DNA of 64,000 bases from an uncultured Spirochaeta sp. (GTDB taxonomy: Bacteria; Spirochaetota; Spirochaetia; DSM-27196; Alkalispirochaetaceae), in assembly GCA_913030605.1 (NCBI GenBank), contig CAJWEZ010000018.1, positions 1 through 64,000 on the forward strand, written 5' to 3'. The notes under the pieces were generated by a model. It did not search any database. It had not been told where the DNA came from and saw only the letters and a list, made by a program, of their open reading frames with translations. Both the position numbers and the translations under genes were made by a program. This document shows, one piece after another, positions 25,271 to 34,484 of the stretch (positions within the stretch are counted from its first letter, which is position 1; the number at the start of each line of letters is the position of its first letter).

Positions 25271-27856
25271 CTATACCGAGTTGCGGCCGGCGTTGACGAT
25301 CGCAGCCATCGATTTGACAACCAGCTTGCGCAATGAGGTCTCCACATGCCCCGCCGGCTCTCGGCTTCGCAGTCGAGCAAGCGCGTACTGTTGAATGACA
25401 AGCACCGGTAGCACGATCGCTTCCCGCAGGTGTATCGACTCGCGCGTGGCGGGATCGTTGGGCAGGAGTTCGCCGGCTGACGCGACCTGCAACAGCGCAT
25501 CCTGCGTCCGGGCACGTTCCGACTCCAGGATGGACCAGATCTCTCCGTACCGCGAGTCTTCGGAAAGAAACCGGGTGAGGTCGGGATTGACCTTGCTCAG
25601 ACTCTGCATGCTGTTTTCGACGAGCGTTCGGAAGAACAGTTGTTCCCGGAACAGCGTGCGCAGATCATCCAGTCGTCCCGCGTCGATGGCGTTTCTCAGG
25701 GCGGTACCGAACCCGAAATAACCCGGAACGTTCTGTTTCATCTGACTCCAGGCACCGACGAACGGGATCGCCCGAAGATCCTCGAGCCGCAGTTCTCCGC
25801 CCGTTCCCCGTGAGGTGGGACGTGATGCGTTGTTGGCCTCACCGTAGTAGGAGAGCGGGGTCATTTCCGACAGGTAGGAGAGAAAATCCCGGTGCTGCTT
25901 CAGGGCACGGTAGTGTTCGAGGCTCGCACCGCTTAACCGATCCAGCAATTGCCGTTGCGCGTCGGTGAGGGCCAGGTAGTCTTCGGACAGCAGGCGATTC
26001 TCGAGGCCCGCCGTCACCAGCTGCTCCAGGTTGAACCGCGCGGCAGCCACCGTTCCGAAGTTGGAGCTGATCGTCTGGCCCTGAATCGTGAGGTGAATCT
26101 CCTCACCGGCGCTGACACGGCCCATCCCCCGATAGAACTGGTGCGTTTTTCCGCCACCCCGGGCAGGCGGCCCGCCGCGTCCCTCGAAAAAGACCACGCT
26201 AATCCCGTAGGTCGCGGCGAGGTGCGCGAGGCGTTCACGCGCCCGGAAGATCATCCAGTTGGCGGTGACATAACCGCCGTCCTTGGTCCCGTCCGAGAAC
26301 CCCAGCATGATCTGCTGTCGATTGCCGCGCCGACGGAGGTGACGTCGGTACACATCGGATTCGTACAGCGTGGTCATAATCCGTTCTGCGTGGTCCAGGT
26401 CGTCCACCGTTTCGAAGAGCGGTACAACGTCGAGGTCAACCGCGTCCTCGGCGTATCCGCCGATTCGTGCCAGGAGCAACACCTCCAGGACGTTGGCCGC
26501 CGACCGGGTGTTCGAAATGATGTAGCGGTGCAGCGCCCGCTGTCCACCGAGTCCCTGGATCTCGCGGGCGGCCCGTACGGAGCCCACCGTATCAGCGAGA
26601 ACGGGATCGTCACCGAGCCGCGCGAGCGCATCCGCCGCCGCGGGAATCGGCCCCGACGTGAGAACCTCTTCGAGGTCGGCACACCGCGCCTGGAGGTCGT
26701 CGCCCGCCACACGGTCGGAGATCAACGCATCGACCGCACGGGCGTGGACGCGACTGTCCTGGCGCAGATCGATCGTGGCGAAGTGGAATCCGAACACGCG
26801 GACCCGCCAGATCAGATCCTCCAGGTCACCCACAAACAGTCCGTCGTGGGCGGAATGCAGGTGTTCCCAGAGCTCGAAGAGGTCGTCGAGCAGCTCCTCG
26901 GCGCGGTCGTACGGGTCCAGGTCAGGGTCCTCGCAATGGTGAAGGAGGGTGCCCCGGAGCCGGGTTTCGATCCGTTCCAGGCGTTCGAGCGCACCATCGA
27001 ATGTGAGGCGCCGCCGCAGTGTTTCGATATCGCCGATGTACAGGGTGACGACGCTGCGGCGCAGCATGGAGGCCACGTTGAGGGTGGTCTGGGCGTCCAC
27101 AAAGGGGTTTCCGTCGCGGTCGCCGCCGGGCCAGAACCCGAGCTCGACGACCGGGTCGATGCGCAGTGCCTCCCGAGGTGTCGCCCGCGCCTGCAGTGCC
27201 ACCCGCGAGTGCACCGACGGAAACGTCTCGTAGAACACGTTCTCCAGATACCACAGCAGGCTGCGCGCCTCGTCCATCGGCGTAGGTTTGCGGCGGTTGC
27301 CGAAACGGGTCTTGCCGAGCTGCAGGAGGTAGTCGTAGATGCTCGACACCTCGTTCTCCGCCAGCGACTCCGCCAGGTCGGTGATGATTCCCAGAACGCG
27401 GGACGGATAGAACTGGGTGGGATGCGCCGTGAGGACCACACGGACGCGGAAGTCCTCCACCTCCCTGGCGAGCTCGGCCCGGCGCTCCGCCTGGACAATG
27501 CGGGCGAGGGTCTCGTTGAGACTGCCGGCGCCCTCGGTGTCATTGACCCGCGGAAACGCAGCGTCCTCCAGCGCGTCGAAGAGGACAACCTGTCGTTCGA
27601 CCAGCTGCACGAACCTGAACAGGAGAGCCAGTCGGTCGTGCTCGGCGGTTTCGCCGAACTGGTCGCGAAAGAACCCGTCGATGATCTCCACGGGGTCGGC
27701 GCCATCCGGCAGCAGGCGTCGGGCGCGTTCAACGAGGATCGGGAGGAGAATCCCGGCGCGCCGGACGTTCTGGAACGGGAGCCCGAGAAAGAGGCCGTTG
27801 TAGATCTGGTACTTGAGGCCGACCTCTTCCCAGTAGCGATCGTGTCGAGACGCGAT
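25271..27856 (-). CDS. ppc: Phosphoenolpyruvate carboxylase, apparent ATC start
   Basis: Fixes bicarbonate onto phosphoenolpyruvate to make oxaloacetate. Catalytic blocks are VVLTAHPTQFYPSR, GFWPGGDRDGNPF, LGFSDGTKDGGYVTAN and FFEGRGGPPARGGG. The first ATG/GTG/TTG codon in frame is the GTG at 27691, but family-like sequence continues upstream of it: RYWEEVGLKYQIYN, GLFLGLPFQNVRRAGILLP. No ATG, GTG or TTG exists in that extension. The best start is ATC at 27854-27856, which overlaps the TRAP gene stop as TAATC and has GGGGAGG about 10 bases upstream, giving 861 residues. A mutation or sequencing error changing ATG to ATC is the alternative. Confidence 0.92.
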   Translation of the reverse strand: MASRHDRYWEEVGLKYQIYNGLFLGLPFQNVRRAGILLPILVERARRLLPDGADPVEIIDGFFRDQFGETAEHDRLALLFRFVQLVERQVVLFDALEDAAFPRVNDTEGAGSLNETLARIVQAERRAELAREVEDFRVRVVLTAHPTQFYPSRVLGIITDLAESLAENEVSSIYDYLLQLGKTRFGNRRKPTPMDEARSLLWYLENVFYETFPSVHSRVALQARATPREALRIDPVVELGFWPGGDRDGNPFVDAQTTLNVASMLRRSVVTLYIGDIETLRRRLTFDGALERLERIETRLRGTLLHHCEDPDLDPYDRAEELLDDLFELWEHLHSAHDGLFVGDLEDLIWRVRVFGFHFATIDLRQDSRVHARAVDALISDRVAGDDLQARCADLEEVLTSGPIPAAADALARLGDDPVLADTVGSVRAAREIQGLGGQRALHRYIISNTRSAANVLEVLLLARIGGYAEDAVDLDVVPLFETVDDLDHAERIMTTLYESDVYRRHLRRRGNRQQIMLGFSDGTKDGGYVTANWMIFRARERLAHLAATYGISVVFFEGRGGPPARGGGKTHQFYRGMGRVSAGEEIHLTIQGQTISSNFGTVAAARFNLEQLVTAGLENRLLSEDYLALTDAQRQLLDRLSGASLEHYRALKQHRDFLSYLSEMTPLSYYGEANNASRPTSRGTGGELRLEDLRAIPFVGAWSQMKQNVPGYFGFGTALRNAIDAGRLDDLRTLFREQLFFRTLVENSMQSLSKVNPDLTRFLSEDSRYGEIWSILESERARTQDALLQVASAGELLPNDPATRESIHLREAIVLPVLVIQQYALARLRSREPAGHVETSLRKLVVKSMAAIVNAGRNSV

Positions 27857-29901
27857 TACGCAGCCACCTCCCCACCACCGAGTCGCAGCCGCAGCTTCTG
27901 ACTCCCGAACGCAAGGGCGTACACGGCGATGGCGAGGGGATACACCAGGTAGTAGTTGCTCTCCGCGAATCCGAGGGCGGAGACAACCACATTCGGCAGG
28001 AAGAAGAGCCCCGACGCCAGCAGAAACAGCGGCACCTCGTACCAGCGATTGGCGGTCAGCGCCCAGCCCTGCACGGCGTTGGTAAACGCCAGGACACCGC
28101 CGACGGCTGAGGCGAAGATCAGGAGCCCCTGTCCCCAGCCTTCGGAACCGACGAGAAGCAGCCGTGGATTGAACACGAACATGAACGGTATGACCGCCGT
28201 CCGAAGGTCGTAAATGAATCCCTTGATGCCGGTCGGGATCGGGTCCGACTTGGCGATCGCGGCGGCGGCGTAGGCCGCCAGCCCCACCGGTGGTGTGTCG
28301 TCAGCCAGGATTCCGAAGTAGAAACAGAACAGGTGAGCGGCGATCGCCGGAATCACCAATCCGATGTTCCCGCCAAGCTGCACGATCACCGGCACCGTGA
28401 TCGATGCCATGACGATGTACGTTGCCGTCGTCGGCAGCCCCATGCCGATGATGAGACTCACCACGGCGGTGATAAACAGCAGCAGAAAAACGTTGCCCAT
28501 CGACAGGACCTCGACCATCTGCACGATTCGGCTGCCGATGCCCATGTTCACGATGCCGACGATGATACCGGCCGTGGCGGTCGCAAGGGCCACCGGCAGC
28601 ATGTTCTTGCTCCCCTGGACGAGGCCGCTGCCGGTCGTCACGATCATCCGGCGAACCGTCTCGAGGAACGGACGTTTCTCGCGGTAGGCGAAATACGCTT
28701 CCCGGACAACGTAGATCGCGACGAGAATCGCGATCGCGTTGAACACCGCAAGGTTGGGGCTGCGGCGCAGCACGGCGAGTTCGTAAATCAGAATAAACAG
28801 CGGAATCAGGTGGTGAAAGCCTTTCTTGAGAACCTCCACAAACACGGGAACATCGGCGGCCTTGAGCCCCCGGAGGCCCAGTTTCGACGCCTCCAGATGG
28901 GTGATGTAAAACAGGGCGATATAGCTAACGAACGCCGGAATGAACGCCGCACGGATCACCTCGAAATAGGTCATCGCCAGGTACTCGGCGATGATGAACG
29001 CGGCGGCGCCCATGATCGGCGGCATGAGCTGGCCGTTGGTACTCGCCGCCACCTCCGTCGCCGCCGCCGTCTTTGCGGGATACCCGACCTTTCGCATGAG
29101 CGGGATCGTGAACGTACCGGTGGTGACGACGTTGGCGATACTGGAACCGGACACCAGTCCCGTGAAGCCGCTGGACACAACCGCGGCCTTCGCCGGTCCA
29201 CCCTTGTACTTGCCCAGCAGCGAAATCGAAATGTCGTTGAAGAACTGCCCCGCGCCGAACTGCTCCAGGAGCGCGCCAAAGAGGACGAACAGGTACACCG
29301 TTCGTGCCGAAACATCGAGAGGAATCCCGTAGATCCCCTCCGTGGAGAGCACGATCTGGCTCGTGTAGCGCGTGAGGCTGACGCCGCGCCAGGCGAGCAC
29401 ACCGGGCATAGACTGCCCGAAGAAGGCGTAGATGGTGAAAACGATCGCGATAATCACCATGGGAATACCGATCCCCCGGCGGGAGGCCTCGAAGAGCAGC
29501 AGGATGAGCGTCACACTCATGACGAGGTCCCGGGTGATGGGTATACCCATGCGGGTGGTGATCCCTTCCCAGTCAAGCACGATATACAGGGCGGATACGA
29601 CGGCGACGATCGCAATCAGATAGTCGATCAGCGGCGTGTGTTTCAGGGAGTGCAGTCCCGGGATATCGCGGGAGCGGCGGCGGGTCACCGGTACGCCGAG
29701 AAACACCAGTGCCATGGCGAACGCAAGGTGTACTGCCCGGACCGTCACACTGTCGACGATGAGAAATCTCGGCAACGCGAGCTGGAACAGGGCCCATGCG
29801 AGGCTCACCGCCGTGATCAGATAGTAGTCGAATCGGCGATAGACCCGCGTGATTCCCGTTTCCTGCTGAAGAATCCGCTCCAGTTCTCTGTTTTCCGCCA
29901 T
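27856..29901 (-). CDS. TRAP transporter fused permease (TAXI type, 4TM/12TM)
   Basis: A 681-residue inner-membrane protein with many hydrophobic segments, joining the small (DctQ) and large (DctM) permease subunits as in TAXI-type TRAP systems. Large-subunit marks are SGFTGLVSGSSIANVVTTG, ATEVAASTNGQLMPPIMGAA and IGMGLPTTATYIV. It imports an organic acid or amino acid with sodium or proton symport, using the TAXI binding protein encoded 96 bases upstream. Its stop overlaps the apparent ppc start. Confidence 0.94.
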   Translation of the reverse strand: MAENRELERILQQETGITRVYRRFDYYLITAVSLAWALFQLALPRFLIVDSVTVRAVHLAFAMALVFLGVPVTRRRSRDIPGLHSLKHTPLIDYLIAIVAVVSALYIVLDWEGITTRMGIPITRDLVMSVTLILLLFEASRRGIGIPMVIIAIVFTIYAFFGQSMPGVLAWRGVSLTRYTSQIVLSTEGIYGIPLDVSARTVYLFVLFGALLEQFGAGQFFNDISISLLGKYKGGPAKAAVVSSGFTGLVSGSSIANVVTTGTFTIPLMRKVGYPAKTAAATEVAASTNGQLMPPIMGAAAFIIAEYLAMTYFEVIRAAFIPAFVSYIALFYITHLEASKLGLRGLKAADVPVFVEVLKKGFHHLIPLFILIYELAVLRRSPNLAVFNAIAILVAIYVVREAYFAYREKRPFLETVRRMIVTTGSGLVQGSKNMLPVALATATAGIIVGIVNMGIGSRIVQMVEVLSMGNVFLLLFITAVVSLIIGMGLPTTATYIVMASITVPVIVQLGGNIGLVIPAIAAHLFCFYFGILADDTPPVGLAAYAAAAIAKSDPIPTGIKGFIYDLRTAVIPFMFVFNPRLLLVGSEGWGQGLLIFASAVGGVLAFTNAVQGWALTANRWYEVPLFLLASGLFFLPNVVVSALGFAESNYYLVYPLAIAVYALAFGSQKLRLRLGGGEVAA

Positions 29902-29928
29902 GCGTCCCCCGTCGTTGTGAAATGAAGA

Positions 29929-29961
29929 GGCGAGGGCGCCTCCCCTGGAAACACCCTCGCC
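29929..29961 (-). other. Stem-loop between TAXI binding protein and permease genes
   Basis: GGCGAGGG and CCCTCGCC form a perfect eight-base stem around 17 bases. It follows the binding-protein gene in the transcript and has only a weak T-rich tail. Such hairpins commonly protect the message of an abundant binding protein or partly stop transcription before the permease gene. Confidence 0.5.
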
Positions 29962-29964
29962 GGT

Positions 29965-29982
29965 CGGGACCGGATCGTCCCG
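29965..29982 (-). other. Second small stem-loop in the same gap
   Basis: CGGGAC and GTCCCG form a six-base stem around CGGATC, immediately upstream (in transcript order) of the larger hairpin. Together they make the 96-base gap highly structured. Confidence 0.4.
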
Positions 29983-29997
29983 TTTGCAGTCAGTCGC

Positions 29998-31008
29998 TTA
30001 CGGAAGAAGATCGGGGTTGATCAGATCGATCAGGCCCGCCTCTTCGTAGTAGCGCACGGCACCCGGATGAATCGGCGCCGACATACCCTGCAGCATGTTT
30101 TCCGGCGTGAGCACCGCGTACGCGGGATGAAGCGACTTGAACTCGTCAAAGTTCTCGAATACTTCCTTGGTGATCGCGTAAACCACGTCGTCCGGGACGT
30201 TGGCCGAGGTGACCAGGGTCGCCTTCACACCGATGGTGGTGGCGTCGGACTCGTTGGCGGCCTGCGGGTAGAAGCTCGCGGGGATCGTGGCTTCGGCGTA
30301 GTACGGCAGGCGTGCCAGGAGCTCGTCAACGCCGGAACCGACGATGTCCACGATGCGTACGCGGATACGGCCGCTGGTCGCCTCGGTGATGTTGCCGTTG
30401 GGATGGCCGACCGTGTAGAAGAACGCGTCGATCCGACCGTCCTGCAGGAGGCTGGGTGCTTCCACCGCGCCGACCTGCTCTGCCTGGATATCATCCTCGG
30501 TCATACCGAAGGCACTGAGGACGTCGAGCGAGTTCTGCAGCTGTCCGGAACCGGGGTTGCCGATGTTGACCCGCATTCCCTCCAGGTCCGAGACGGATTC
30601 GATACCGCTGTCAACCGACGCGATAAGCGTGATCGATTCGGGATGGATCGAGAACACGGCCCGCAGGTCGCTCTGGGGATTGCCCTCCCATTCCGCCATG
30701 CCGTTGACGGCCTGGTACTGGCGGTCACTCTGGGCGATTCCGAACTCGAGGTCGCCGTTCAGCACCGCATTAATGTTGAAAACGCTTCCTCCGGTCGATT
30801 CGACCGACGCACGAATACCGTACTCTTCGCTCTTGGCGTTGACCATTCGGCTGATCGCACCGCCCGTGGGATAGTACACGCCGGTAACGCCCCCGGTACC
30901 GATCGTGACGAACTGCGGTCCCGAGTCGCCGCTTTCTCCCTGGCCCCCAGCGAACACAAGGCCCGCAACCATTGAAACCATCAACACAGCGAACAGAATC
31001 TTGCGCAT
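29998..31008 (-). CDS. TAXI family TRAP transporter solute-binding protein
   Basis: A 336-residue periplasmic binding protein. The signal peptide is MRKILFAVLMVSMVAGLVFA; there is no lipobox cysteine. The mature part matches TAXI proteins: FVTIGTGGVTGVYYPTGGAI, VNIGNPGSGQLQNSLDVL and DGRIDAFFYTVGHP. Related proteins bind glutamate, glutamine or dicarboxylates; the ligand here is not determinable. The ATG has a strong AAGGAGG site five bases upstream. First gene of the unit with the permease and ppc. Confidence 0.94.
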   Translation of the reverse strand: MRKILFAVLMVSMVAGLVFAGGQGESGDSGPQFVTIGTGGVTGVYYPTGGAISRMVNAKSEEYGIRASVESTGGSVFNINAVLNGDLEFGIAQSDRQYQAVNGMAEWEGNPQSDLRAVFSIHPESITLIASVDSGIESVSDLEGMRVNIGNPGSGQLQNSLDVLSAFGMTEDDIQAEQVGAVEAPSLLQDGRIDAFFYTVGHPNGNITEATSGRIRVRIVDIVGSGVDELLARLPYYAEATIPASFYPQAANESDATTIGVKATLVTSANVPDDVVYAITKEVFENFDEFKSLHPAYAVLTPENMLQGMSAPIHPGAVRYYEEAGLIDLINPDLLP

Positions 31009-31132
31009 CCGTTCCTCCTTTGTAGTTGTTAGCAGTAAAATTGCGCCATACGCGGAGGAAAGGCAAGGGGTCTCCCCGCCCGTTTTCGATATCTATTCAA
31101 GCGGAATGCATCGAAAAACGGCTCCCGGGGCC

Positions 31133-31888
31133 TCAGGAGCACGGAATCTGGAGCAGGAGATCCTCCTCCGGGTCGTATGCCGTGAGACGATTGCCGAACA
31201 CGCAGCCCGTATCGATCTCGATCGCCCGTTCCCGGCGCAACGGTTCCTCCCGCGGCGTGTGCCCGCTCACATGAAACGTCTCCGGCGGATCCGCGGGGGC
31301 CGAACGGCTCCACAGCAGCTGGTGCCGGGCGGCGGTCGACACGCTCCACGGCCGCTCGATGTGTGCCAGCGCCTCCTGAAGCGCCGCTTCACCGGCCCGG
31401 GCGTGACTCACCACCATGCCGGAGCCCGCCCACGCCAGGGGGAGGCGGGCAAGAAACCCGACGTCCTCCGGAGGAATCTCCCACGATGCCGGGCGCCACG
31501 GATCGCCGCCGTAGCTGCGGATCGTCTCCCCGCCACCCTGGCTGACCCAGTGGCGAAGGACCTGTTGCGGCGCGAATCGAAACTCGCCCACGAGCGATTC
31601 CATCTGCGGGGGGTCGAGTCCGGCGGCCTCCACCAGATCCGGACGATGGAGCAGTACCGCCTGGAGCATCATCTCGTCATGGTTGCCCAGGACACAGGCC
31701 CCGCGCCCCGTTTCCACGATTCGCCGTACCGCAGCCACAACCGCGGCGCTCCGGGGGCCGCGATCCACGAGGTCGCCGACCAGAATCACGAACACTCCGC
31801 CGGGTCGGTACCGCTCCTCCAGGGCTGCCATCAGCGTCTCGAACTCCGGAAAGCGACCGTGTACGTCGCCGATCGCAATCTCACGCAT
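31133..31888 (-). CDS. PPP-family metallophosphatase (ApaH/PrpE-like)
   Basis: A 251-residue cytoplasmic phosphatase with GDVHGRFPEF, LVGDLVDRGPRS, LGNHDEM and a late HTPR motif, as in ApaH and Ser/Thr protein phosphatases. It could split diadenosine tetraphosphate or dephosphorylate proteins. The ATG at 31888 was chosen because the family begins almost directly with the metal motif; 51 upstream in-frame residues overlap the MATE gene. It overlaps the MATE gene end by eight bases. Confidence 0.88.
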   Translation of the reverse strand: MREIAIGDVHGRFPEFETLMAALEERYRPGGVFVILVGDLVDRGPRSAAVVAAVRRIVETGRGACVLGNHDEMMLQAVLLHRPDLVEAAGLDPPQMESLVGEFRFAPQQVLRHWVSQGGGETIRSYGGDPWRPASWEIPPEDVGFLARLPLAWAGSGMVVSHARAGEAALQEALAHIERPWSVSTAARHQLLWSRSAPADPPETFHVSGHTPREEPLRRERAIEIDTGCVFGNRLTAYDPEEDLLLQIPCS

Positions 31889-33206
31889 GGGTATCCTCCA
31901 CAGAAATCTGCAGCCAGCGGCGGCTGCGAAGGCCGGCGTACAGAATGAGCGCGTGCGTGAGCTGATAGCAGGCGAAGCCGGCCCACGCGCCACGATATCC
32001 CCAGCCCAGTACAAAAACCGATACCGCAGACACCGCGACAATTCCGGTCAGGTTTGTGATCACCTCGCTGGCGAGCACGAATCGTCCCCATCCGTTGTGG
32101 GTGAAGATGATCTCGAGACTGTAGGCAAGAATCTCGATGAGAAAGAACGGCGCAAAGAATCGCAGCCCGGACACAAGCAGATCCCGCGAATCCCCGGTCA
32201 GCGAGAATACCGCGGCAACACTCTGCGGCACCGCGATGACAAACACAAACACGGCCAGCCCGATCGCGCCGGAGATACGCTGCTGGGATGCAACGATCGC
32301 CTGGGCTTCGTCTTCGTCCTGACGGCCGAGTGCGTTGCCCACCAGGATCGATGCGCCGTTGGCAAATCCTCCCACCAGCGTCTTGTTGATGCGAAAGGTG
32401 GAAAACAGCACGTGGGTCACCGCCTGAAACACCGCACCGACGGCGCCGAGTATCCACTGGTAGGTGAGGATGACGGCCATGGCAAACGCGTTCTGGATCG
32501 CGACGGGAAAGCCGATCGCGAGAATCCGCCGCACCACGACCGGGTGGGGCCGGCGGGAGACCGGCGCCGCGCCGCGGTGCTGGAAGACGGCCACCCCGAG
32601 AACCAGCGCATTCAGAAGATGGGCGGCAACGGTCCCGATCGCCGCACCGCGGACACCGAGGGCGGGGGCCGGTCCCAGTCCGAAGATGAACACCGCGTTC
32701 AACGCAACGTTGGCGATGTTGGAGGCGACGAGGGCCGCCATCACGACGCGGGTCCGGTGGACCGCGGCCAGGTACCCGCGAAACCCCGCGGCGATACCCA
32801 TCGCGGGGAACGCGAGACGACTGATACGCACGTAGGCGAGGGCATCGCCGGCGGAGGCCGCGGCAAACCGTGGTACGAGTACACCGGCGGCGGTGCTCAG
32901 GGCCAGGGCGAAGACCCCGGCGACGGCCCCTGCCCACACCGCCTGCGGGAGTATCTCCCGCACAGCGGCCCGGTCCTCGCGGTGGCCCTCGCGTCCGAAT
33001 CGGCGGCTTGCGATCGCCTGGGTTCCCAGCGCAGTCGGCCAGATGAACATCTCGTGAACCGCCGTGTACACCGTCGCCACGGCGATCGCCGCGAGGGCGT
33101 CGACGCCCAGGCGGCCGATCATGATGCTGTCGGCGAGGCGATAGAGATACATTGACAGGTTCCCCGCAAGCAGGGGCACACCGATGCGGACGATTCGTTT
33201 GACCAC
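31881..33206 (-). CDS. MATE family efflux transporter
   Basis: A 441-residue, 12-helix exporter of drugs or metabolites driven by sodium or protons. Family-like stretches are RIGVPLLAGNLSMYLYRLADSIM at the N-terminus split over positions 5-27, and FANGASILVGNALGRQ. I prefer the GTG at 33206 (MVKRIVRIGVPLL), nine bases after a TATACT -10 box; the TTG at 33224 would lie inside that promoter. The phosphatase gene follows with an eight-base overlap. Confidence 0.92.
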   Translation of the reverse strand: MVKRIVRIGVPLLAGNLSMYLYRLADSIMIGRLGVDALAAIAVATVYTAVHEMFIWPTALGTQAIASRRFGREGHREDRAAVREILPQAVWAGAVAGVFALALSTAAGVLVPRFAAASAGDALAYVRISRLAFPAMGIAAGFRGYLAAVHRTRVVMAALVASNIANVALNAVFIFGLGPAPALGVRGAAIGTVAAHLLNALVLGVAVFQHRGAAPVSRRPHPVVVRRILAIGFPVAIQNAFAMAVILTYQWILGAVGAVFQAVTHVLFSTFRINKTLVGGFANGASILVGNALGRQDEDEAQAIVASQQRISGAIGLAVFVFVIAVPQSVAAVFSLTGDSRDLLVSGLRFFAPFFLIEILAYSLEIIFTHNGWGRFVLASEVITNLTGIVAVSAVSVFVLGWGYRGAWAGFACYQLTHALILYAGLRSRRWLQISVEDTHA

Positions 33207-33215
33207 GATCGGGCG

Positions 33216-33245
33216 AGTATACAAGGTTGGTCGGTGGCGTGCTAA
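33216..33245 (-). promoter_or_regulatory. Promoter of the MATE-phosphatase unit
   Basis: Minus-strand -35 TTAGCA (33240-33245), 18 bases, -10 TATACT (33216-33221), nine bases to the GTG at 33206. It overlaps the plus-strand -10 box of the aminopeptidase gene, so the two divergent promoters may compete. Confidence 0.5.
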
Positions 33246-33248
33246 GAT
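33243..33248 (+). promoter_or_regulatory. Candidate -10 box of the aminopeptidase operon
   Basis: TAAGAT ends six bases before the ATG at 33255. No good -35 box is present at 16-18 bases, so confidence is limited to the recurrent spacing. Confidence 0.35.
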
Positions 33249-33254
33249 GCCGGC

Positions 33255-34484
33255 ATGGATCTACGTGGCTATCTCGAACAGTTTTCGCGTATCGCAATGA
33301 CCGGCCTCAACCTGCGTGACGGGCAGTCCCTTGCGATCAAGGTCGAACCGGAGAACCTTGATGTCGCCGTTGCGGTGGCGGAACAGGCGTATCGGCGCGG
33401 TGCACGATACGTGGAGTTGTGGCCGGAGTCCAGCCGCATGGGCCGCGCCCGTCTGGATCACAGTCGTGAGGAGTTCCTGGAGTTCGTCCCGGGGTACCGG
33501 CGTGAACGAAACGCCGAGTTTGTCCGTGACAAGTGGGCGCTGCTGTCGATCAAGAGCCCCGTGGATCTCTCGATCATGGATGGGGCCGATGCCGACCGTT
33601 CAGGGTATGTGGCGCGCGGCGTGCGAACCGCCGACGCGGAACTGAAACGCGCACTCAGCAACGACGAAACACAGTGGACGGTGATGGCGGTTCCTTCGGC
33701 TGCGTGGGCAGCTGCAGTGCTGGACATGCCGGTCAGCGACGAGGCGCTTCTGGCGATGTGGAAGGCGATGGAGCCGATTCTCCGGCTCACCGAGGAGGAT
33801 CCTGCGGAATATTGGGCCCACCACGGAGACGCCCTGAAGGAACGCTCGGCGGCACTGGACGCACTGGATATCCGAACGCTGCGCTTTCGGGCCGACGGCA
33901 CGGACCTCGAGGTCCCGCTCCACGATCGCGCCCAGTGGCTCGGAGGCGGCGCACAGACGCGGGACGGAATCCCGTTTCTCCCGAACATCCCCACGGAGGA
34001 GGTGTTCACCGCACCGTATGCCCCCGGCGTGAGCGGAACGGTGGTGGTGACGCGTCCGGTGCGAGTGTACGGCACCCGGGTGGCGGGCGCCTGGTTCCGG
34101 TTCCAGGAGGGCACGGTGGTTGAGTTCGGTGCCGACGAGGGGCAGGACACGCTTGAGGCGTTTCTGAACATCGACGAGGGCAGCCGGCGAATGGGCGAAA
34201 TCGCCCTGGTGGATGGCTCGTCTCCGATCGCCCGTTCCGGACTCGTGTTTCAGAACATCCTCCTGGACGAGAACGCAACCTGCCATTTCGCCCTCGGTTC
34301 GGCATACCCGACGTGTCTGGAGGGGGGCGATTCGATGAACGACGAGGAACTCGCCGCCCTCGGCGCCAACATCAGTCATCAGCATGTCGATTTCATGATT
34401 GGCAGCGATGGCATGAATATCGATGCCACCACCGGATCCGGCGAGACGGTGGCGATCATGCGCGACGGAAGGATCGTACTGTGA
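33255..34484 (+). CDS. M29 family metallo-aminopeptidase
   Basis: A 409-residue cytosolic aminopeptidase of the thermophilic AmpS/AmpT type. Family stretches include NLRDGQSLAIKV near the start, IPTEEVFTAP, GADEGQDTLEAFLNID with acidic metal ligands, and a late histidine-rich block NISHQHVDFMIGSDGMNID. It removes N-terminal residues during peptide recycling. Its stop overlaps the GTG start of the HAD gene, making it the first of a six-gene operon through ktrBA. Confidence 0.94.
   Translation: MDLRGYLEQFSRIAMTGLNLRDGQSLAIKVEPENLDVAVAVAEQAYRRGARYVELWPESSRMGRARLDHSREEFLEFVPGYRRERNAEFVRDKWALLSIKSPVDLSIMDGADADRSGYVARGVRTADAELKRALSNDETQWTVMAVPSAAWAAAVLDMPVSDEALLAMWKAMEPILRLTEEDPAEYWAHHGDALKERSAALDALDIRTLRFRADGTDLEVPLHDRAQWLGGGAQTRDGIPFLPNIPTEEVFTAPYAPGVSGTVVVTRPVRVYGTRVAGAWFRFQEGTVVEFGADEGQDTLEAFLNIDEGSRRMGEIALVDGSSPIARSGLVFQNILLDENATCHFALGSAYPTCLEGGDSMNDEELAALGANISHQHVDFMIGSDGMNIDATTGSGETVAIMRDGRIVL

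Noticed and set aside
25949-27901. A 650-codon plus-strand frame opposite ppc
   Set aside because: It mirrors ppc codons and crosses the ppc-TRAP junction; no motif or ribosome-binding site supports it.
27729-27992. Short minus-strand frame at the ppc-TRAP junction that might encode the missing PEPC N-terminus after a frameshift
   Set aside because: The family-like N-terminal sequence lies in the same frame as the rest of ppc, not in this one, so no frameshift is needed; only the start codon is non-standard.
28333-29925. A 530-codon plus-strand frame opposite the TRAP permease
   Set aside because: Asp/His/Arg-rich complement of a membrane protein gene, a usual artefact.
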